DNA of 64,000 bases from Kribbella caucasensis (GCF_004361855.1 NZ_SNWQ01000007.1:248001-312000), one strand, 5' to 3'. Shown: positions 9,701 to 17,958, counted from the first letter of the stretch. Notes: generated from the letters alone by a model not told the origin. Numbers and translations are program-made.

Positions 9701-10363
9701 GCTTTGGACTGCGTGGTCAGCTCCTACACGCCCACCGTTCGCACGCTGATCCAGGCTCGGCAGAAGCAGCCCAGCGGCCGGCGTACTCGACTGTCGGTGG
9801 CAATGCGGCGAACTCCCGGTCTGCACGATCTGCCCGGCACCGTGGCTGAGGTGAATCACCTGCGCAGGCGTTATCCCGGGTCGGCCGGGCTGTCCGACGC
9901 CGGAGCGACGATCGGCTCGGTGCTCGACGCACTGCCGCGGGCGGACTGGGCCCACTTCGCCTGCCATGCGGCGAGTCACCCGACCGAACCGTCGCGTAGC
10001 GGGCTGTATCTCCACGACGCCGTCCTCTCGGTCCCCGCGATCAGCAGGCTCCGGCTGCGGACCGGAGAACTGGCCTACCTTTCGGCCTGTTCCACCGGAC
10101 AGGGCAGCATCGTCCATGCCGATGAGGTGCTGCACCTGGCCTCGGCGTTCCAGCTCGCCGGTTACCGTCACGTCGTCGCGACCCAGTGGGTGGTCGATGA
10201 TGCGATCGCGGCTCGAGCCAGTCGCCGGTTCTATGACCTGCTCGGCGACTCTGCGAGCGCCGATCCGGCGGCGGTGATCCTCAATGAGGTGACTCGGGAA
10301 CTGCGCGACCAGTACCCGGGGCAACCGCATCTGTGGGCACCCTTCGTCCACAGCGGTCCCTAG
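6749..10363 (+). CDS. TPR-repeat CHAT-domain protease-like protein
   Basis: This 1204-residue protein has two parts. Residues 1 to about 750 are tandem TPR-like helical repeats of about 45-50 residues (recurring DLDAAIELGEQAAxALP and LANLAVAYxERF patterns). The C-terminal third is a CHAT domain, a caspase-like cysteine peptidase fold. The catalytic dyad is visible: His1073 in HFACHA and Cys1114 in LSACSTGQG, followed by a VVATQWVVDD strand. CHAT proteins cleave partners in signalling or conflict systems, the TPR part acting as sensor or scaffold. The divergent genes encode a small Cys-rich protein and a membrane protein, which are candidate substrates or effectors. The start is ATG 6749 next to TAGGGT. 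Peptidase activity is inferred from the intact dyad. Confidence 0.88.
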   Translation: MRWRKKREPIDDPADESEVHPTAAVLSELQATVAAAKQAGDVAALTGAIDEFERVLRPMAADDFYRGIGLHILGEALGFRYRLAGDPDDLRSAVKRGGQAAATTAPDDPQRFIMLAVLASHCRQLFKVTGRRADIDAAIKWGSESLDLAPADDQFKAEKFHNLAVAHQLRFELTGAVKDQDTMAALYEKSLTAAGNERVDHPAVLSTMRNAAMDKFVRTGQPELLDRAIEWGERALEDDDPAVVSSQSFLLAYIYNERYDLANSLADAEATIRHAEVALAGTHPDAEDRASVLFLVAEGYRRRSDQVGSRADVETGIERLEQAVAAARTDDPQRARFLSNLCVDYTWLFELTGDPEALATAIDRGEQAAAATRVSDPDHLQILGHLSTAYSAKYGLSADPDDLEAAIAMNQRLVASPAVRSQARAAALANLATLYFDRHARFGAAADLDAGITAGAEALELLPATGPDRSAGLSNLAVGRRRRYDLFGAVADLDAAIELGEQAAQALPADHPHRPSRLTNLAVAYAERFQRVRNSADLDTAIEHSEQAVAAGRPLKHDELGMAFGNLSGYYLERFDIGGQVSDLEAGVERAEQAVAAVGADHPRWAGYCSALARALLDRYRYAGDAADLDDSIDLLEAALAATPVERPARGGLVANLAITYREMAKRWPLPDGALGELIEAVSQPSSDSPVDEAARYTNVGMLAMETGAMPAAAAMFRAAVELLPRCAPRGLDWSDQVHQLSGSRGLMGRAVATHLAIGDVAGAVELAELGRGILVSDELDARADLTELARSAPELAEDFTRIRERLDQQGPAESDTTQVTAWLLQRRELADQWDRLIGQIRELPGFADFLARPQIGDLQQAAAAGAIVLVNSGEAGRDAVLLRPGSVEHVPLDRLRPADVEAQLGRLLGVERQGDELVGVAPTGATHDLLGWLWETVTEPVLTALGHAGPPADGDVLPRVWWVPIGTLGLLPLHAAGLPGGTSALDCVVSSYTPTVRTLIQARQKQPSGRRTRLSVAMRRTPGLHDLPGTVAEVNHLRRRYPGSAGLSDAGATIGSVLDALPRADWAHFACHAASHPTEPSRSGLYLHDAVLSVPAISRLRLRTGELAYLSACSTGQGSIVHADEVLHLASAFQLAGYRHVVATQWVVDDAIAARASRRFYDLLGDSASADPAAVILNEVTRELRDQYPGQPHLWAPFVHSGP

Positions 10364-10384
10364 GGTCCCGTGTCGGACACTAGA

Positions 10385-11398
10385 TCAGGCCGTTTGGGAC
10401 AAGGTGGTTGAGCCTGAGGCGGCCAGTAGGTGGTTGCCGAGGGAGGTGCGGTAGTAGAGGACCGTTCGGCCGTCGCGGCGGGAGTCGACGACGCCCGCGT
10501 TGCGCAGGATGCTCAGGTGCGCGCTCAGGGTCGGGGCGGAGAGGTCGAGTTGGTGAGCGAGATGAGTGGTCGACATCGGCAGGTCGAGGTGGCTGACTAT
10601 CGCGGCTCTGGTGCGGCCGACCAGTTCTGCGAGTGCCGACCCAGTGGTGCCCAGTCCGCTGGTTTCGAGGCGGTTCTCCCACAGCCGGCCGAGGCCGCGT
10701 GGGGGATAGGTGAGCATCGGGACGTGCGGTGCCGCGGTGACTCGCAAGGTGGTCGGCCAGGTGAACACGCACGGGATCAGAATCAGGCCCTGCCCGGACA
10801 GCACGTCGCCGCCGTAGCAACAGAACGGCCGGTCGATCTCGATGCGGTCGCCGACGAGCCGCACCGATGGATGGAGGTTGCGGAACAGCCGATCGATACC
10901 GCCGCTGGCCAGCTCGTCCAGCCGAAACGCCAGATCCTCCTGCAACAGTGCCCGCATCCGTCGCCAGTCTGGCTCGATCGTCCGCTGCCAGTAGCTCCGG
11001 AGCGCGCCGGTGATCCGGTCGAGTGCCCTTTCCGGGTCGGCGATCAGGCCAGGCAACAGTGGGTGCGGGGTCCCGTCGTTCAGCATCGTGAGCTCGCGGA
11101 CGACCAGCTCGGGGGAGGTCGCGGCGATCGCGGCCAGACCGGACTCCAGGCTGGTCGAACGCCGGGGTGGGGCCGGCGTGATGAAGTCGGGGATGTACCC
11201 GTCCGCCGGGATGAGGGCCCGGAGCAACGTCAGGTCCGCGCCCTCGACGTACGGGCGGACCTTGCGCAACCACGGTCCGTGCACACTGCCGAGCGAGTTG
11301 TTGCTCAGTGCCCGGACACTCGTCACGGTCTCCCAGATCGGCGAGAACGCGAATCTGATCCGGCTCACGTCGTCGGTGCTGAGCTGGAAGCCGATCAC
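10385..11398 (-). CDS. ArsR-family regulator with N-terminal DUF5937-like domain
   Basis: The protein has 337 residues. The C-terminal 75 form an ArsR winged helix (STTHLAHQLDLSAPTLSAHLSILRNAGVVDSRRDGRTVLYY). The N-terminal 240 residues (RFAFSPIWETVTSVRAL...) match the DUF5937-type sensor of many actinobacterial ArsR-like regulators. The usual metal-binding ArsR cysteines are absent, so an organic ligand is more likely. It is divergent from an MFS transporter, which it probably represses. The start is GTG 11398. Confidence 0.85.
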   Translation of the reverse strand: MIGFQLSTDDVSRIRFAFSPIWETVTSVRALSNNSLGSVHGPWLRKVRPYVEGADLTLLRALIPADGYIPDFITPAPPRRSTSLESGLAAIAATSPELVVRELTMLNDGTPHPLLPGLIADPERALDRITGALRSYWQRTIEPDWRRMRALLQEDLAFRLDELASGGIDRLFRNLHPSVRLVGDRIEIDRPFCCYGGDVLSGQGLILIPCVFTWPTTLRVTAAPHVPMLTYPPRGLGRLWENRLETSGLGTTGSALAELVGRTRAAIVSHLDLPMSTTHLAHQLDLSAPTLSAHLSILRNAGVVDSRRDGRTVLYYRTSLGNHLLAASGSTTLSQTA

Positions 11399-11433
11399 GT
11401 TCCGAACTCTACGCGGGCGCTGTGGTTGCCGCG

Positions 11434-11447
11434 AGGATTAGTCCTCT
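11434..11447. promoter_or_regulatory. dyad in the ArsR/MFS divergent region
   Basis: gagga-ttag-tcctc is a 14-bp inverted repeat, immediately followed by a second one (attag, 8 nt, ctaat, 11439-11455). Together they occupy the middle of the 94-bp divergent spacer between the ArsR-type regulator and the MFS gene, the expected place for the regulator's operator. Confidence 0.5.
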
Positions 11448-11492
11448 GCCTAATGTTCGACAGCTCGCGGCCCGGCCCGCGAGGCTTGGGGC

Positions 11493-12698
11493 ATGGTCAG
11501 TTCCGTTGCTGCCCGGTTGCCCCGGGCGTTCTGGGCGTTGTGGGTGTGCCAGCTGGTCAACCGGCTCGGCAGCTTCGTCCAGCCGTTCCTGGTCCTCTAT
11601 CTGACCCAGGACCGTCACTTGTCGATCGGTACTGCGGGTGCGGTGGCCGCCGCGGTCGGCGCGGGCTCCGTCGTCTCGCAGCTCGTCGGCGGCTGGTTGT
11701 CCGACCGGGTGGGGCGGCGCCGGACGATGCTGATCGGGTTCTTCGGGACCGCGGCGGCGCTGGTCCTGCTCGGGTCGGCCCGGTCGATGGAGACGATCTG
11801 GGCCGCGGCCTTCGCCGTCGGGTTGATGGGCGATCTGTTCCGGCCCGCGGTTCAGGCGACCGTGGCCGACCTGCTCCAGCCGAGCGAGCGGGTTCGCGCG
11901 TTCGGGTTGCTGTTCTGGGCGATCAACCTCGGCTTCTCCGTGTCCACGGTCAGCGCCGGTGTGCTGGCGTCTGTCGGCTACGGCCTGCTGTTCTGGCTCA
12001 ACGCCGGTACTTCGGTCGTCGCGGCCCTGGTGATCTGGTCGATGGTGCCGGAGACCCGGCCGGTGGCTTCTGAGGGACCGGCGCGGCCGTTGCTGCCGGT
12101 GGTTTTGCGCGACATCACGTTCCTGCTCGTGGTCCTGTTGCAGATCGGGTACGCGACGATCTACTTCCAGGGGTACTCCACGTTGCCCTTGGCGATGGCC
12201 GGCGACGGGCTGCCCAGTTCGACGTACGGGCTGGTGATCGCGTTGAACGGGGTCGTGATCGTCGTGGTCCAGCCGTTCGTCGGGCGGTATCTGGCGAAGG
12301 TGGACCGATCGAAGCTGCTGGCGGTGTCGATGCTCGTGGTCGGGCTGGGATTCGGGCTCGGCGCGGTCGTGCACAGCTGGTGGGGGTACGGCGTGTCGGT
12401 GGTGGTGTGGACGATTGGCGAGATCGGGTTCGCCGCGGTGGTCGGGGCGGTGCTGGCGGATCTCGCGCCGGTCGATCTGCGGGGGCGGTACCTGGGGCTG
12501 GCCGGGATGGCGTTCGGGGTGGGCGCGGTGATCGGGCCGGTGCTGGGGACGAACGCGCTCCAGCACCTCGGCGCCACCATGACCTGGCTGATGTGTGCCC
12601 TCCTCGGCGTCGTTCTGCTCGCGGGCCAGCTCGCGCTGTCGCCCGCTCTCCGAGCCCGGGCCGCCGCGAACGCCGTAGAAGTAGGGTTGCCTGCATGA
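11493..12698 (+). CDS. MFS transporter
   Basis: This 401-residue protein has about twelve hydrophobic segments. The MFS loop 2-3 signature is clear (GGWLSDRVGRRRTMLIGF, residues about 66-84). The pattern fits drug or small-molecule efflux MFS proteins of actinobacteria. It is divergent from the ArsR-type regulator and overlaps the HAD gene by 4 nt (ATGA). The substrate is unknown; efflux of the compound sensed by the regulator is inference. Confidence 0.88.
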   Translation: MVSSVAARLPRAFWALWVCQLVNRLGSFVQPFLVLYLTQDRHLSIGTAGAVAAAVGAGSVVSQLVGGWLSDRVGRRRTMLIGFFGTAAALVLLGSARSMETIWAAAFAVGLMGDLFRPAVQATVADLLQPSERVRAFGLLFWAINLGFSVSTVSAGVLASVGYGLLFWLNAGTSVVAALVIWSMVPETRPVASEGPARPLLPVVLRDITFLLVVLLQIGYATIYFQGYSTLPLAMAGDGLPSSTYGLVIALNGVVIVVVQPFVGRYLAKVDRSKLLAVSMLVVGLGFGLGAVVHSWWGYGVSVVVWTIGEIGFAAVVGAVLADLAPVDLRGRYLGLAGMAFGVGAVIGPVLGTNALQHLGATMTWLMCALLGVVLLAGQLALSPALRARAAANAVEVGLPA

Positions 12699-13312
12699 GT
12701 GAGCGGACAATCGACACTGTCGTCTTCGACATCGGTGGGGTGTTGCTGGACTGGAGCCCGGACTACCTGTACGCCGAGCTGATCCCGGACGCGGACCGGC
12801 GGCGCCACTTCCTGACCACGATCGCGACGCCGGAGTGGAACGCCCGGCAGGACGCGGGTCGTCCATGGGCCGAAGCCGTCGCCGAGCTCAGTTCGCTGCA
12901 CCCCGAGCACTCCGAGTGGATCGAGGCGTACGACGCCGGCTGGCTGAAGATGGCGAAGGGGATCTTCGGGGACACCGCCGAGGTGCTCACCGAACTCCAG
13001 GGGCACGGCATCCCGACGTACGCGCTGACCAACTTCTCCGCCGAGAAGTGGGCGGTCGCCAAGGAAGCGTTCGCGATCTTGCGGACGTTCGACGGGGAGG
13101 TCGTGTCCGGCCATGAGCAGACGATCAAGCCGGACGAGAAGATCTACCGGATCCTGCTCGATCGCTTCGACCTCGATCCGGCCCGCACGTTCTACACCGA
13201 CGACATGCAGTACAACGTCGACGGCGCCCGCGCGGCCGGCCTGGACGCAGAACTCTTCACCAACGCCGCCACCCTCCGCGCCCACCTACGCACCCGCGGC
13301 CTACCGCTCTAG
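12695..13312 (+). CDS. HAD-family hydrolase
   Basis: The 205-residue cytosolic HAD phosphatase-like protein has motif I as VVFDIGGVLLDW (nucleophile Asp, with Gly-Gly replacing the second Asp, as in haloacid dehalogenase-type members), motif II as ALTNFS, the motif III Lys in IKPDEKIY and motif IV as FYTDDMQYN. The ATG at 12695 overlaps the MFS stop, so the two are translationally coupled. An in-frame extension to 12380 lies inside the MFS gene and is rejected. The substrate is not predictable. Confidence 0.9.
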   Translation: MSERTIDTVVFDIGGVLLDWSPDYLYAELIPDADRRRHFLTTIATPEWNARQDAGRPWAEAVAELSSLHPEHSEWIEAYDAGWLKMAKGIFGDTAEVLTELQGHGIPTYALTNFSAEKWAVAKEAFAILRTFDGEVVSGHEQTIKPDEKIYRILLDRFDLDPARTFYTDDMQYNVDGARAAGLDAELFTNAATLRAHLRTRGLPL

Positions 13313-13313
13313 C

Positions 13314-13541
13314 GTGTCCCCGTACCGCAACTTGCCAGCCATCCACTCGTTCTGCGTCGCCCGCTTGGAGGAGTCCCACCGCGCAGGCGACGCTGAAGCC
13401 CTCAAACTGCGCGCCCGTCTCGAGACCGCCGTACACGCCCTCCGCACCCTGGACCCCGACGCCTGGTGGCAAGCCGAAGACGACATCCGCGCCATAGCCG
13501 CCCGCTACACCACTCACCCCGAATACCCACCCTCGGCCTAA
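13314..13541 (+). CDS. small uncharacterised protein
   Basis: This 75-residue reading frame starts at GTG 13314, one base after the HAD stop. It contains FCVARLEESHRAGDAEAL, then LETAVHALRTLDPDAWW and IRAIAARYTTHPEY. The helical, charged pattern resembles short actinobacterial DUF6221-like proteins. Tight spacing suggests coupling to the HAD gene. An apparent longer ORF starting inside the HAD gene is out-of-frame shadow sequence. Function unknown. Confidence 0.6.
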   Translation: MSPYRNLPAIHSFCVARLEESHRAGDAEALKLRARLETAVHALRTLDPDAWWQAEDDIRAIAARYTTHPEYPPSA

Positions 13542-13700
13542 CCCAGCAACCCTGCCCCCGCCCACGACGCCGGCTCTCCGCGCCCGCTCGTTCCCTGTCA
13601 GCGCGCCCCTCGCCCACAACGACTGCCACACCCGCACGACCCACACCCAAGCCGCAATCAATCTCGCTCGCAATCCCACAGACCCACCCCCTCGCTGCGG

Positions 13701-14426
13701 CACACCACCCGGCACGACATCCCAGCCGCGACAGGCCGCCAGACGTGACACACGACCCGGGCCGCGACACCGCCCGGCGCGACACCTCCCGGCACGACGC
13801 ACCTCCCGGCACGACGCACCTCCCGGCGCGACACCTCCCGGCACGACGCACCTCCCGGCGCGACACCTCCCGGCACGACGCACCTCCCGGCGCGGCACTC
13901 GGCACGGCACATTGCCTGGAACGCGAGACGGCCCGGGCACCTGCAGGCAGTGCGCCCGCTGCGAAAGAACTCGCGGGCAAGACACACGTCCCGGCCAGAA
14001 GACACACCTCCGGGCACATCAGGCCGCCCGGCGCGACTCACGGCCTGGGGCGACACCTCCCGGAGCGACACACGGCCCGCCCGCACGCCTCCCGGCATCG
14101 ACCCGGCGGGACAGGCCGCCCGGCTGGACACGCGGCCCGGGGCGCGACACGACCCGGAACGAGAAACCTCCCCGGGGTGGCACTCGGCACGGCACACCGC
14201 CCGGAACGCAAGACGGCCCGCGCGCCACCCGGCAGCACACGCCTCCCGGCACGACAGGCCGCTCGGCGCGACACACGGCCTGGGACGCGACACCACTAGG
14301 AACGCGAGCCCGCTCAGCCTCCTGGCTTGCCCCCGGCGCGACAGAGCTCTCGGCACCACACACCTCCCGGCACGACAGGCCGCCCGGCACGAGCACACGG
14401 CCCGGGACGCGACCCGGCTCGATCGA
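13701..14426. repeat. gene-free degenerate array of 14-17 bp motifs
   Basis: From about 13.7 to 14.4 kb a motif close to cctcccggcRcgacRca recurs with unit lengths alternating around 15 and 17 bp. The best copies are at 13780-13890 and degraded copies follow. Long ORFs exist in several frames on both strands, but none resembles a protein. The units are contiguous with no unique spacers, so this is not a CRISPR array. Together with 13542-13700, which holds nothing I recognise, it fills the whole gap before the HNH gene. Confidence 0.8.
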
Positions 14427-14500
14427 CCTGGGACGGGCACCACCTGGGACGGGCACCACCTGGGACGGGCACCACCTGGGACGGGCACCACCTGGGACGG
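14427..14500. repeat. 16-bp tandem repeat, 4.6 copies
   Basis: The unit cctgggacgggcacca is repeated exactly from 14427, 14443, 14459 and 14475, with a partial fifth copy at 14491. It borders the degenerate array and lies just downstream of the HNH gene stop (14585, minus strand). Perfect identity suggests a recent expansion. Confidence 0.95.
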
Positions 14501-14584
14501 ATGGGCTGGATCTGCGCGTGGGCTAGTGGTGCAGGTGGCAGGGCAGGTCGAGTTGCCGGCGGGGATCCGGTGGCGCCGCGTGGA

Positions 14585-16570
14585 TCAGTCGACTCCGGCG
14601 GTGGCGGGCGGCGAGTCGGCGTGCGGTGTGATGGGTTGAGTGGGGTCGTCGGCCCAGGGGTCTGGGTAGTCGGCGACGTCGCGGTAGTCGGCGAGGTTGC
14701 GGCGTAGCTGGTCGGCAATGGAATTGCCGAGTGGGCGGGAGAGCTCGCCGAGGGCGTGGGGCACCTGACCGGGTGGGTTGGGCACTGGGTCGGACGGTAC
14801 ACCTACTCGGTCCGCCCGGTGGGCGGGGTCGGGCCCGGGACTGCCGCCGGGCCCGGGACTGCCGTCGAGCCCGGGACTGCCGTCGAGCCCGGGGCCGCCG
14901 TCGGGCGCGGATCTGCTACCGGTGGCAGGAGGACCGCCGGGCGCGGGACTACTACCGCTCGCAGGTCTACCGCCGGATGCGGGATTGCTGTCGGACGCAG
15001 GTGGACCACCGGACGCGGTACTGCTGGCGGGCGCGGGTCTGCTACTGGGCGCGGGTCTCGTGCCGGGCGCGGGACTACTACCGGACGCAGGTGCACCACC
15101 GGTCGCGGGACTGCTGGCGGGAGCAGGTCTGCTACCGGGCGCGGGTCTCGTGCCGGGTGGTTCCACGCCGGTGCCGGTGCCGGGGGTGCCGGGGGTGCCG
15201 GTGCCGGGTGGTGGGTTGGTGGACCGGGGGTCTGGTGGTGGGTTGGTGGGGGTGGCCCAGCCGGGGCGGGACAGCACCGGGCGGCCGTTGAGCATGGTGA
15301 TGGTCCAGTGGCCGTGGTGCACGTCGATGTGGTCGGCCTTGCACAACAGGACCAGGTTGTCGACGCGGGTCGGGCCGCCGTTGGCCCAGTGGATGATGTG
15401 GTGGGCCTCGCACATCGCGGGTGGGGCGCCGCAGACCACGCAGCCCTTGTCGCGGGTGTTCAGGGCACGGCGCATGGCGCGGTTGACGAACCGTTCCTCG
15501 GTGCCGACATCCAAGGGTTCGGAGTTCGCGCCGAGGACCAGCGGGATGATGCCGGCGTCGCAGGCCAGCCGGCGGATCGCGGCGGCGGACAGGGTGCCGC
15601 CGTGGGCGAGGTCGCCGGTGCCGGTGCCGGCCAGCAGGTCGGCCAGGTTGATGGTGACGGTGATGTGGGGTTTGATGCCGCCGTGTCCGGGCGCGGCCGC
15701 ACCGGTCCCGGCGGCGACGGTCAGGGCGGTGACGAGGCCGTCGGCGTGGCGTTTGCCGCGGGTGCGGGGATCGGGCCGCCCGTCGGGGGTCTTGTGGGGT
15801 TTCGCGCCGGCGAAGATCACTGTCTGCAGCAGTTCGGCGTTGTCGGCGGCGAGGAAGCCGCCGAACTGGATGCCGTCGTCGCGGCGTTTCAGCCACAGGG
15901 TTTCCTTGGCGTGGGCGCGTTTCTCGGCCGGTTCGGCGCCGTCGGTGTCGAGCCGGTCGCGGACCTGTTTGCCCATCTTGCGCAGTTCGCCCGGTGACAG
16001 TAGTTGCGCGGCTCGTACCATCTGTTCCTCGGCGACCCGCAGATTCTCCACCGGCACGTTCGCCGCGGCCGGGACCCGCTCCAGGGCGTCGATGATCGCC
16101 TCGGCCTGGCCCGGATGCAGCACCAGCGGGCCACCCTCCCCGCCATCCTCCACACCACCGCCCGGGGCGGCGGCCGCGGCACCCACATCACCGTCGGCGC
16201 CCGAGTCCCTGCCCGCGTCCGTGCCGTCGCCCGGGTCCGCGTCGGTGCCCGTGGACGCGTCGGTGTCGGGGTTCGCGTTGGTGGTGGGGTCGGTGTGGAG
16301 GGCGGCGTTGACTGCCTCGTACTTGGGGAGGGCTTTGGCGGTTTTGAGGTCGTGGCGGACGGCGGTGGGGTCGAGGCGGTGGCGGATGGCGATGAGTTGG
16401 ACGGTGTTGCGGGCGCCGATTTCGGTGGCGTGGCCGTTGGCGTCGAGGGCGGCCAGCAGTTCGAGGCGGTAGGTGTTCATTCGGTTGAGGTCGGCCTGGA
16501 GTGTGTCGAGGGCGGCCAGCATGTCGCTGCCGCTCATCGACCACACGGGCCGTTGCTCCAACCGTTCCAT
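14585..16570 (-). CDS. DUF222/HNH endonuclease domain protein with repeat tail
   Basis: This 661-residue protein belongs to the actinobacterial 13E12 repeat family. An N-terminal DUF222 region (LERVPAAANVPVENLRVAEEQ is part of it) precedes an HNH nuclease motif, residues about 405-450, with CVVCGAPPAMCEAHH, then HWANGGPT, the VDNLVLLC strand and a downstream CKADHIDVHH. The last roughly 190 residues are low-complexity Pro/Ala/Ser/Gly hexapeptides. The family is multicopy in many actinobacteria and often near mobile DNA, but its role is not established. The start is ATG 16570. It stands alone, bounded by the repeat array downstream. Confidence 0.88.
   Translation of the reverse strand: MERLEQRPVWSMSGSDMLAALDTLQADLNRMNTYRLELLAALDANGHATEIGARNTVQLIAIRHRLDPTAVRHDLKTAKALPKYEAVNAALHTDPTTNANPDTDASTGTDADPGDGTDAGRDSGADGDVGAAAAAPGGGVEDGGEGGPLVLHPGQAEAIIDALERVPAAANVPVENLRVAEEQMVRAAQLLSPGELRKMGKQVRDRLDTDGAEPAEKRAHAKETLWLKRRDDGIQFGGFLAADNAELLQTVIFAGAKPHKTPDGRPDPRTRGKRHADGLVTALTVAAGTGAAAPGHGGIKPHITVTINLADLLAGTGTGDLAHGGTLSAAAIRRLACDAGIIPLVLGANSEPLDVGTEERFVNRAMRRALNTRDKGCVVCGAPPAMCEAHHIIHWANGGPTRVDNLVLLCKADHIDVHHGHWTITMLNGRPVLSRPGWATPTNPPPDPRSTNPPPGTGTPGTPGTGTGVEPPGTRPAPGSRPAPASSPATGGAPASGSSPAPGTRPAPSSRPAPASSTASGGPPASDSNPASGGRPASGSSPAPGGPPATGSRSAPDGGPGLDGSPGLDGSPGPGGSPGPDPAHRADRVGVPSDPVPNPPGQVPHALGELSRPLGNSIADQLRRNLADYRDVADYPDPWADDPTQPITPHADSPPATAGVD
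14831..15154 (-). repeat. eighteen 18-bp repeats encoding the HNH tail
   Basis: Plus-strand units such as gggcgcgggtctcgtgcc follow each other in strict 18-bp register for 18 copies (14831 + 18n). They encode a variable hexapeptide of the type G-[ST]-x-P-A-[PS] in the HNH protein. Some units are identical (e.g. 15047-15064 and 15137-15154), as expected for unequal crossing-over. Confidence 0.92.
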
Positions 16571-16712
16571 GGTTAGAACCCTAGCCGAGGCCGCCGACAG
16601 TTTTCGGGCCGGAAGGCCTTATCTACAAGGGATTCCAGGATTGGCATGTTCCGGCCAAGTTGTCCACAGGCATCCACATGATGTGCGGAACCCGGCCGCC
16701 AAGTCGATATTC

Positions 16713-17954
16713 TTAAGTCGTTGGGAGTTGGAGGGCCTCGGTGTACTTCGGGGTCGCGCCGAGGTGGGCGGCCTCGATGAAGAGAGTGTGGTCCTGGCAG
16801 ACGGGAGCAGTGATGGCGGTGTTGGGTGGGGAGGTGTAGATGGGTTGCGGCCCGGAGAGGGTGGGTTGCCAGCGGAGGACTTGGTAGGACTCGGCGCCGT
16901 TCGTTGTGGTGCGGGATTCCCAGTGGATCCAGTTGCCGCAGGCGACGATCGTGTCGGTGATGATCGGGCCCAGAGATTGGGCCGGGGCGTCTGTGGACTC
17001 GCGGAGGTAGGCGCGGCTTTGGTACTGGTCGGGGTCCGTCGCGCCGACCTCTGACCAGATTGTTGCTCCACGCAAGGAAGCGCCGCTCCACTGGATGCAG
17101 GTCCGGGTCGCCGGGATCGGCCGGGCGGGTCCGGCGGACAGGGAGGCGGTCAGTAGGCGCTTGCATCGTTGGGGTGTCTGCGGCGCGGTGATCTCGCTGA
17201 ACGTGACCGAATCGCCCGACACCACCGGATCGGCGACGTACCCGGGATCCGGCACGCACGTCACGGTGCGCGCGGTCAGCGAGTCGAGGGCGGCGACCAC
17301 GAGGCAGGAGCGGCTCCGGCTGTCTGTGCTGCTGTAGGCGAAGATCCCGTTGTACGCGCCGATCTCGGGTTCGGAGATCCGGGGAAGCCCTTTCTGCTTG
17401 GCCAGGTCCGTCCTCTTGCCGGTGGTCAGGTCGTAGCGGTACGCGCGGATCTCTGGGCTCGAGCCGTCGGACCGGATCTCCTCGATCAGCGCCCACCGGT
17501 CGTCGATCACCACGGGCGACTGGGCGACGAATCCGGCGGCGGGAGCATGCCGTACGACGACCTGGTGGCTGGCGCGGTCGGTCACGGTGGTGGTGCCGGC
17601 GTCATCGCTCGCCCTCGTGACCAGATACTTCCGCTGCTGGGTGACGATGTGCTGGCCGTCGACCGGTTGGCGGAGGATCCTCGTCCAGGTTGGTGTACCG
17701 GTGGGGCTCGCTGGGGATGAGGTCGGCGTACCGGACGTGTTCGGCGCACCCGGCGTACTGGATAGGCCCGGGGAAACGGACCCGCCCGGCGTACTGGATA
17801 GGCCCGGGGAATCGGACCCGCCCGGCGTGACGGACCCGCCCGGGGAACCGGACGCGCCCGATGTACCGGGGGAGCTTTCTGGTGATCCCGAGCAGGCCGT
17901 GGTGAGCAGGGCGAGGATGGCCAGTGGGATCAGGGCTGGGTGGGGACGGCACAT
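16713..17954 (-). CDS. secreted lipoprotein, probable beta-propeller fold
   Basis: The 413-residue protein has a lipoprotein signal (LAILALLTTAC, lipobox Cys near 21), a Ser/Pro/Gly linker with tandem repeats, then about 320 residues with recurring beta-strand blocks (VVIDDRWALIEEIRS, GIFAYSSTDS, SVTFSEI, TIWSEVGA, WIHWES), which suggests a propeller-like fold. No enzyme motif is visible. The start is ATG 17954, just 4 bases after the stop of the C39-like peptidase gene, so the two form an operon of exported proteins. Confidence 0.8.
   Translation of the reverse strand: MCRPHPALIPLAILALLTTACSGSPESSPGTSGASGSPGGSVTPGGSDSPGLSSTPGGSVSPGLSSTPGAPNTSGTPTSSPASPTGTPTWTRILRQPVDGQHIVTQQRKYLVTRASDDAGTTTVTDRASHQVVVRHAPAAGFVAQSPVVIDDRWALIEEIRSDGSSPEIRAYRYDLTTGKRTDLAKQKGLPRISEPEIGAYNGIFAYSSTDSRSRSCLVVAALDSLTARTVTCVPDPGYVADPVVSGDSVTFSEITAPQTPQRCKRLLTASLSAGPARPIPATRTCIQWSGASLRGATIWSEVGATDPDQYQSRAYLRESTDAPAQSLGPIITDTIVACGNWIHWESRTTTNGAESYQVLRWQPTLSGPQPIYTSPPNTAITAPVCQDHTLFIEAAHLGATPKYTEALQLPTT
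17749..17820 (-). repeat. 36-bp tandem duplication in lipoprotein linker
   Basis: Positions 17749-17784 and 17785-17820 are identical except for one base. They encode two 12-residue copies in the Gly/Ser/Pro linker after the lipobox of the lipoprotein. Confidence 0.95.
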
Positions 17955-17958
17955 TCGG

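Noticed and set aside
7181..10351. A 1056-residue open frame on the minus strand opposite the TPR-CHAT gene
   Set aside because: It is composition shadow of the GC-rich TPR-CHAT coding strand: residues are Arg/Gln/Gly-rich without domains, while the plus strand shows clear TPR and CHAT motifs.
11409..12866. A 485-residue minus-strand frame opposite the MFS gene
   Set aside because: It is Arg/Pro/His-rich shadow sequence; the plus strand encodes twelve membrane segments.
13780..14500. CRISPR array
   Set aside because: Units are contiguous and variable, without constant repeats separated by unique spacers, and no cas gene is near.
13466..14639. Several 200-277-residue ORFs in the short-repeat array on both strands
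   Set aside because: They exist in many frames only because the repeats lack stops; none resembles a protein or has a ribosome site.
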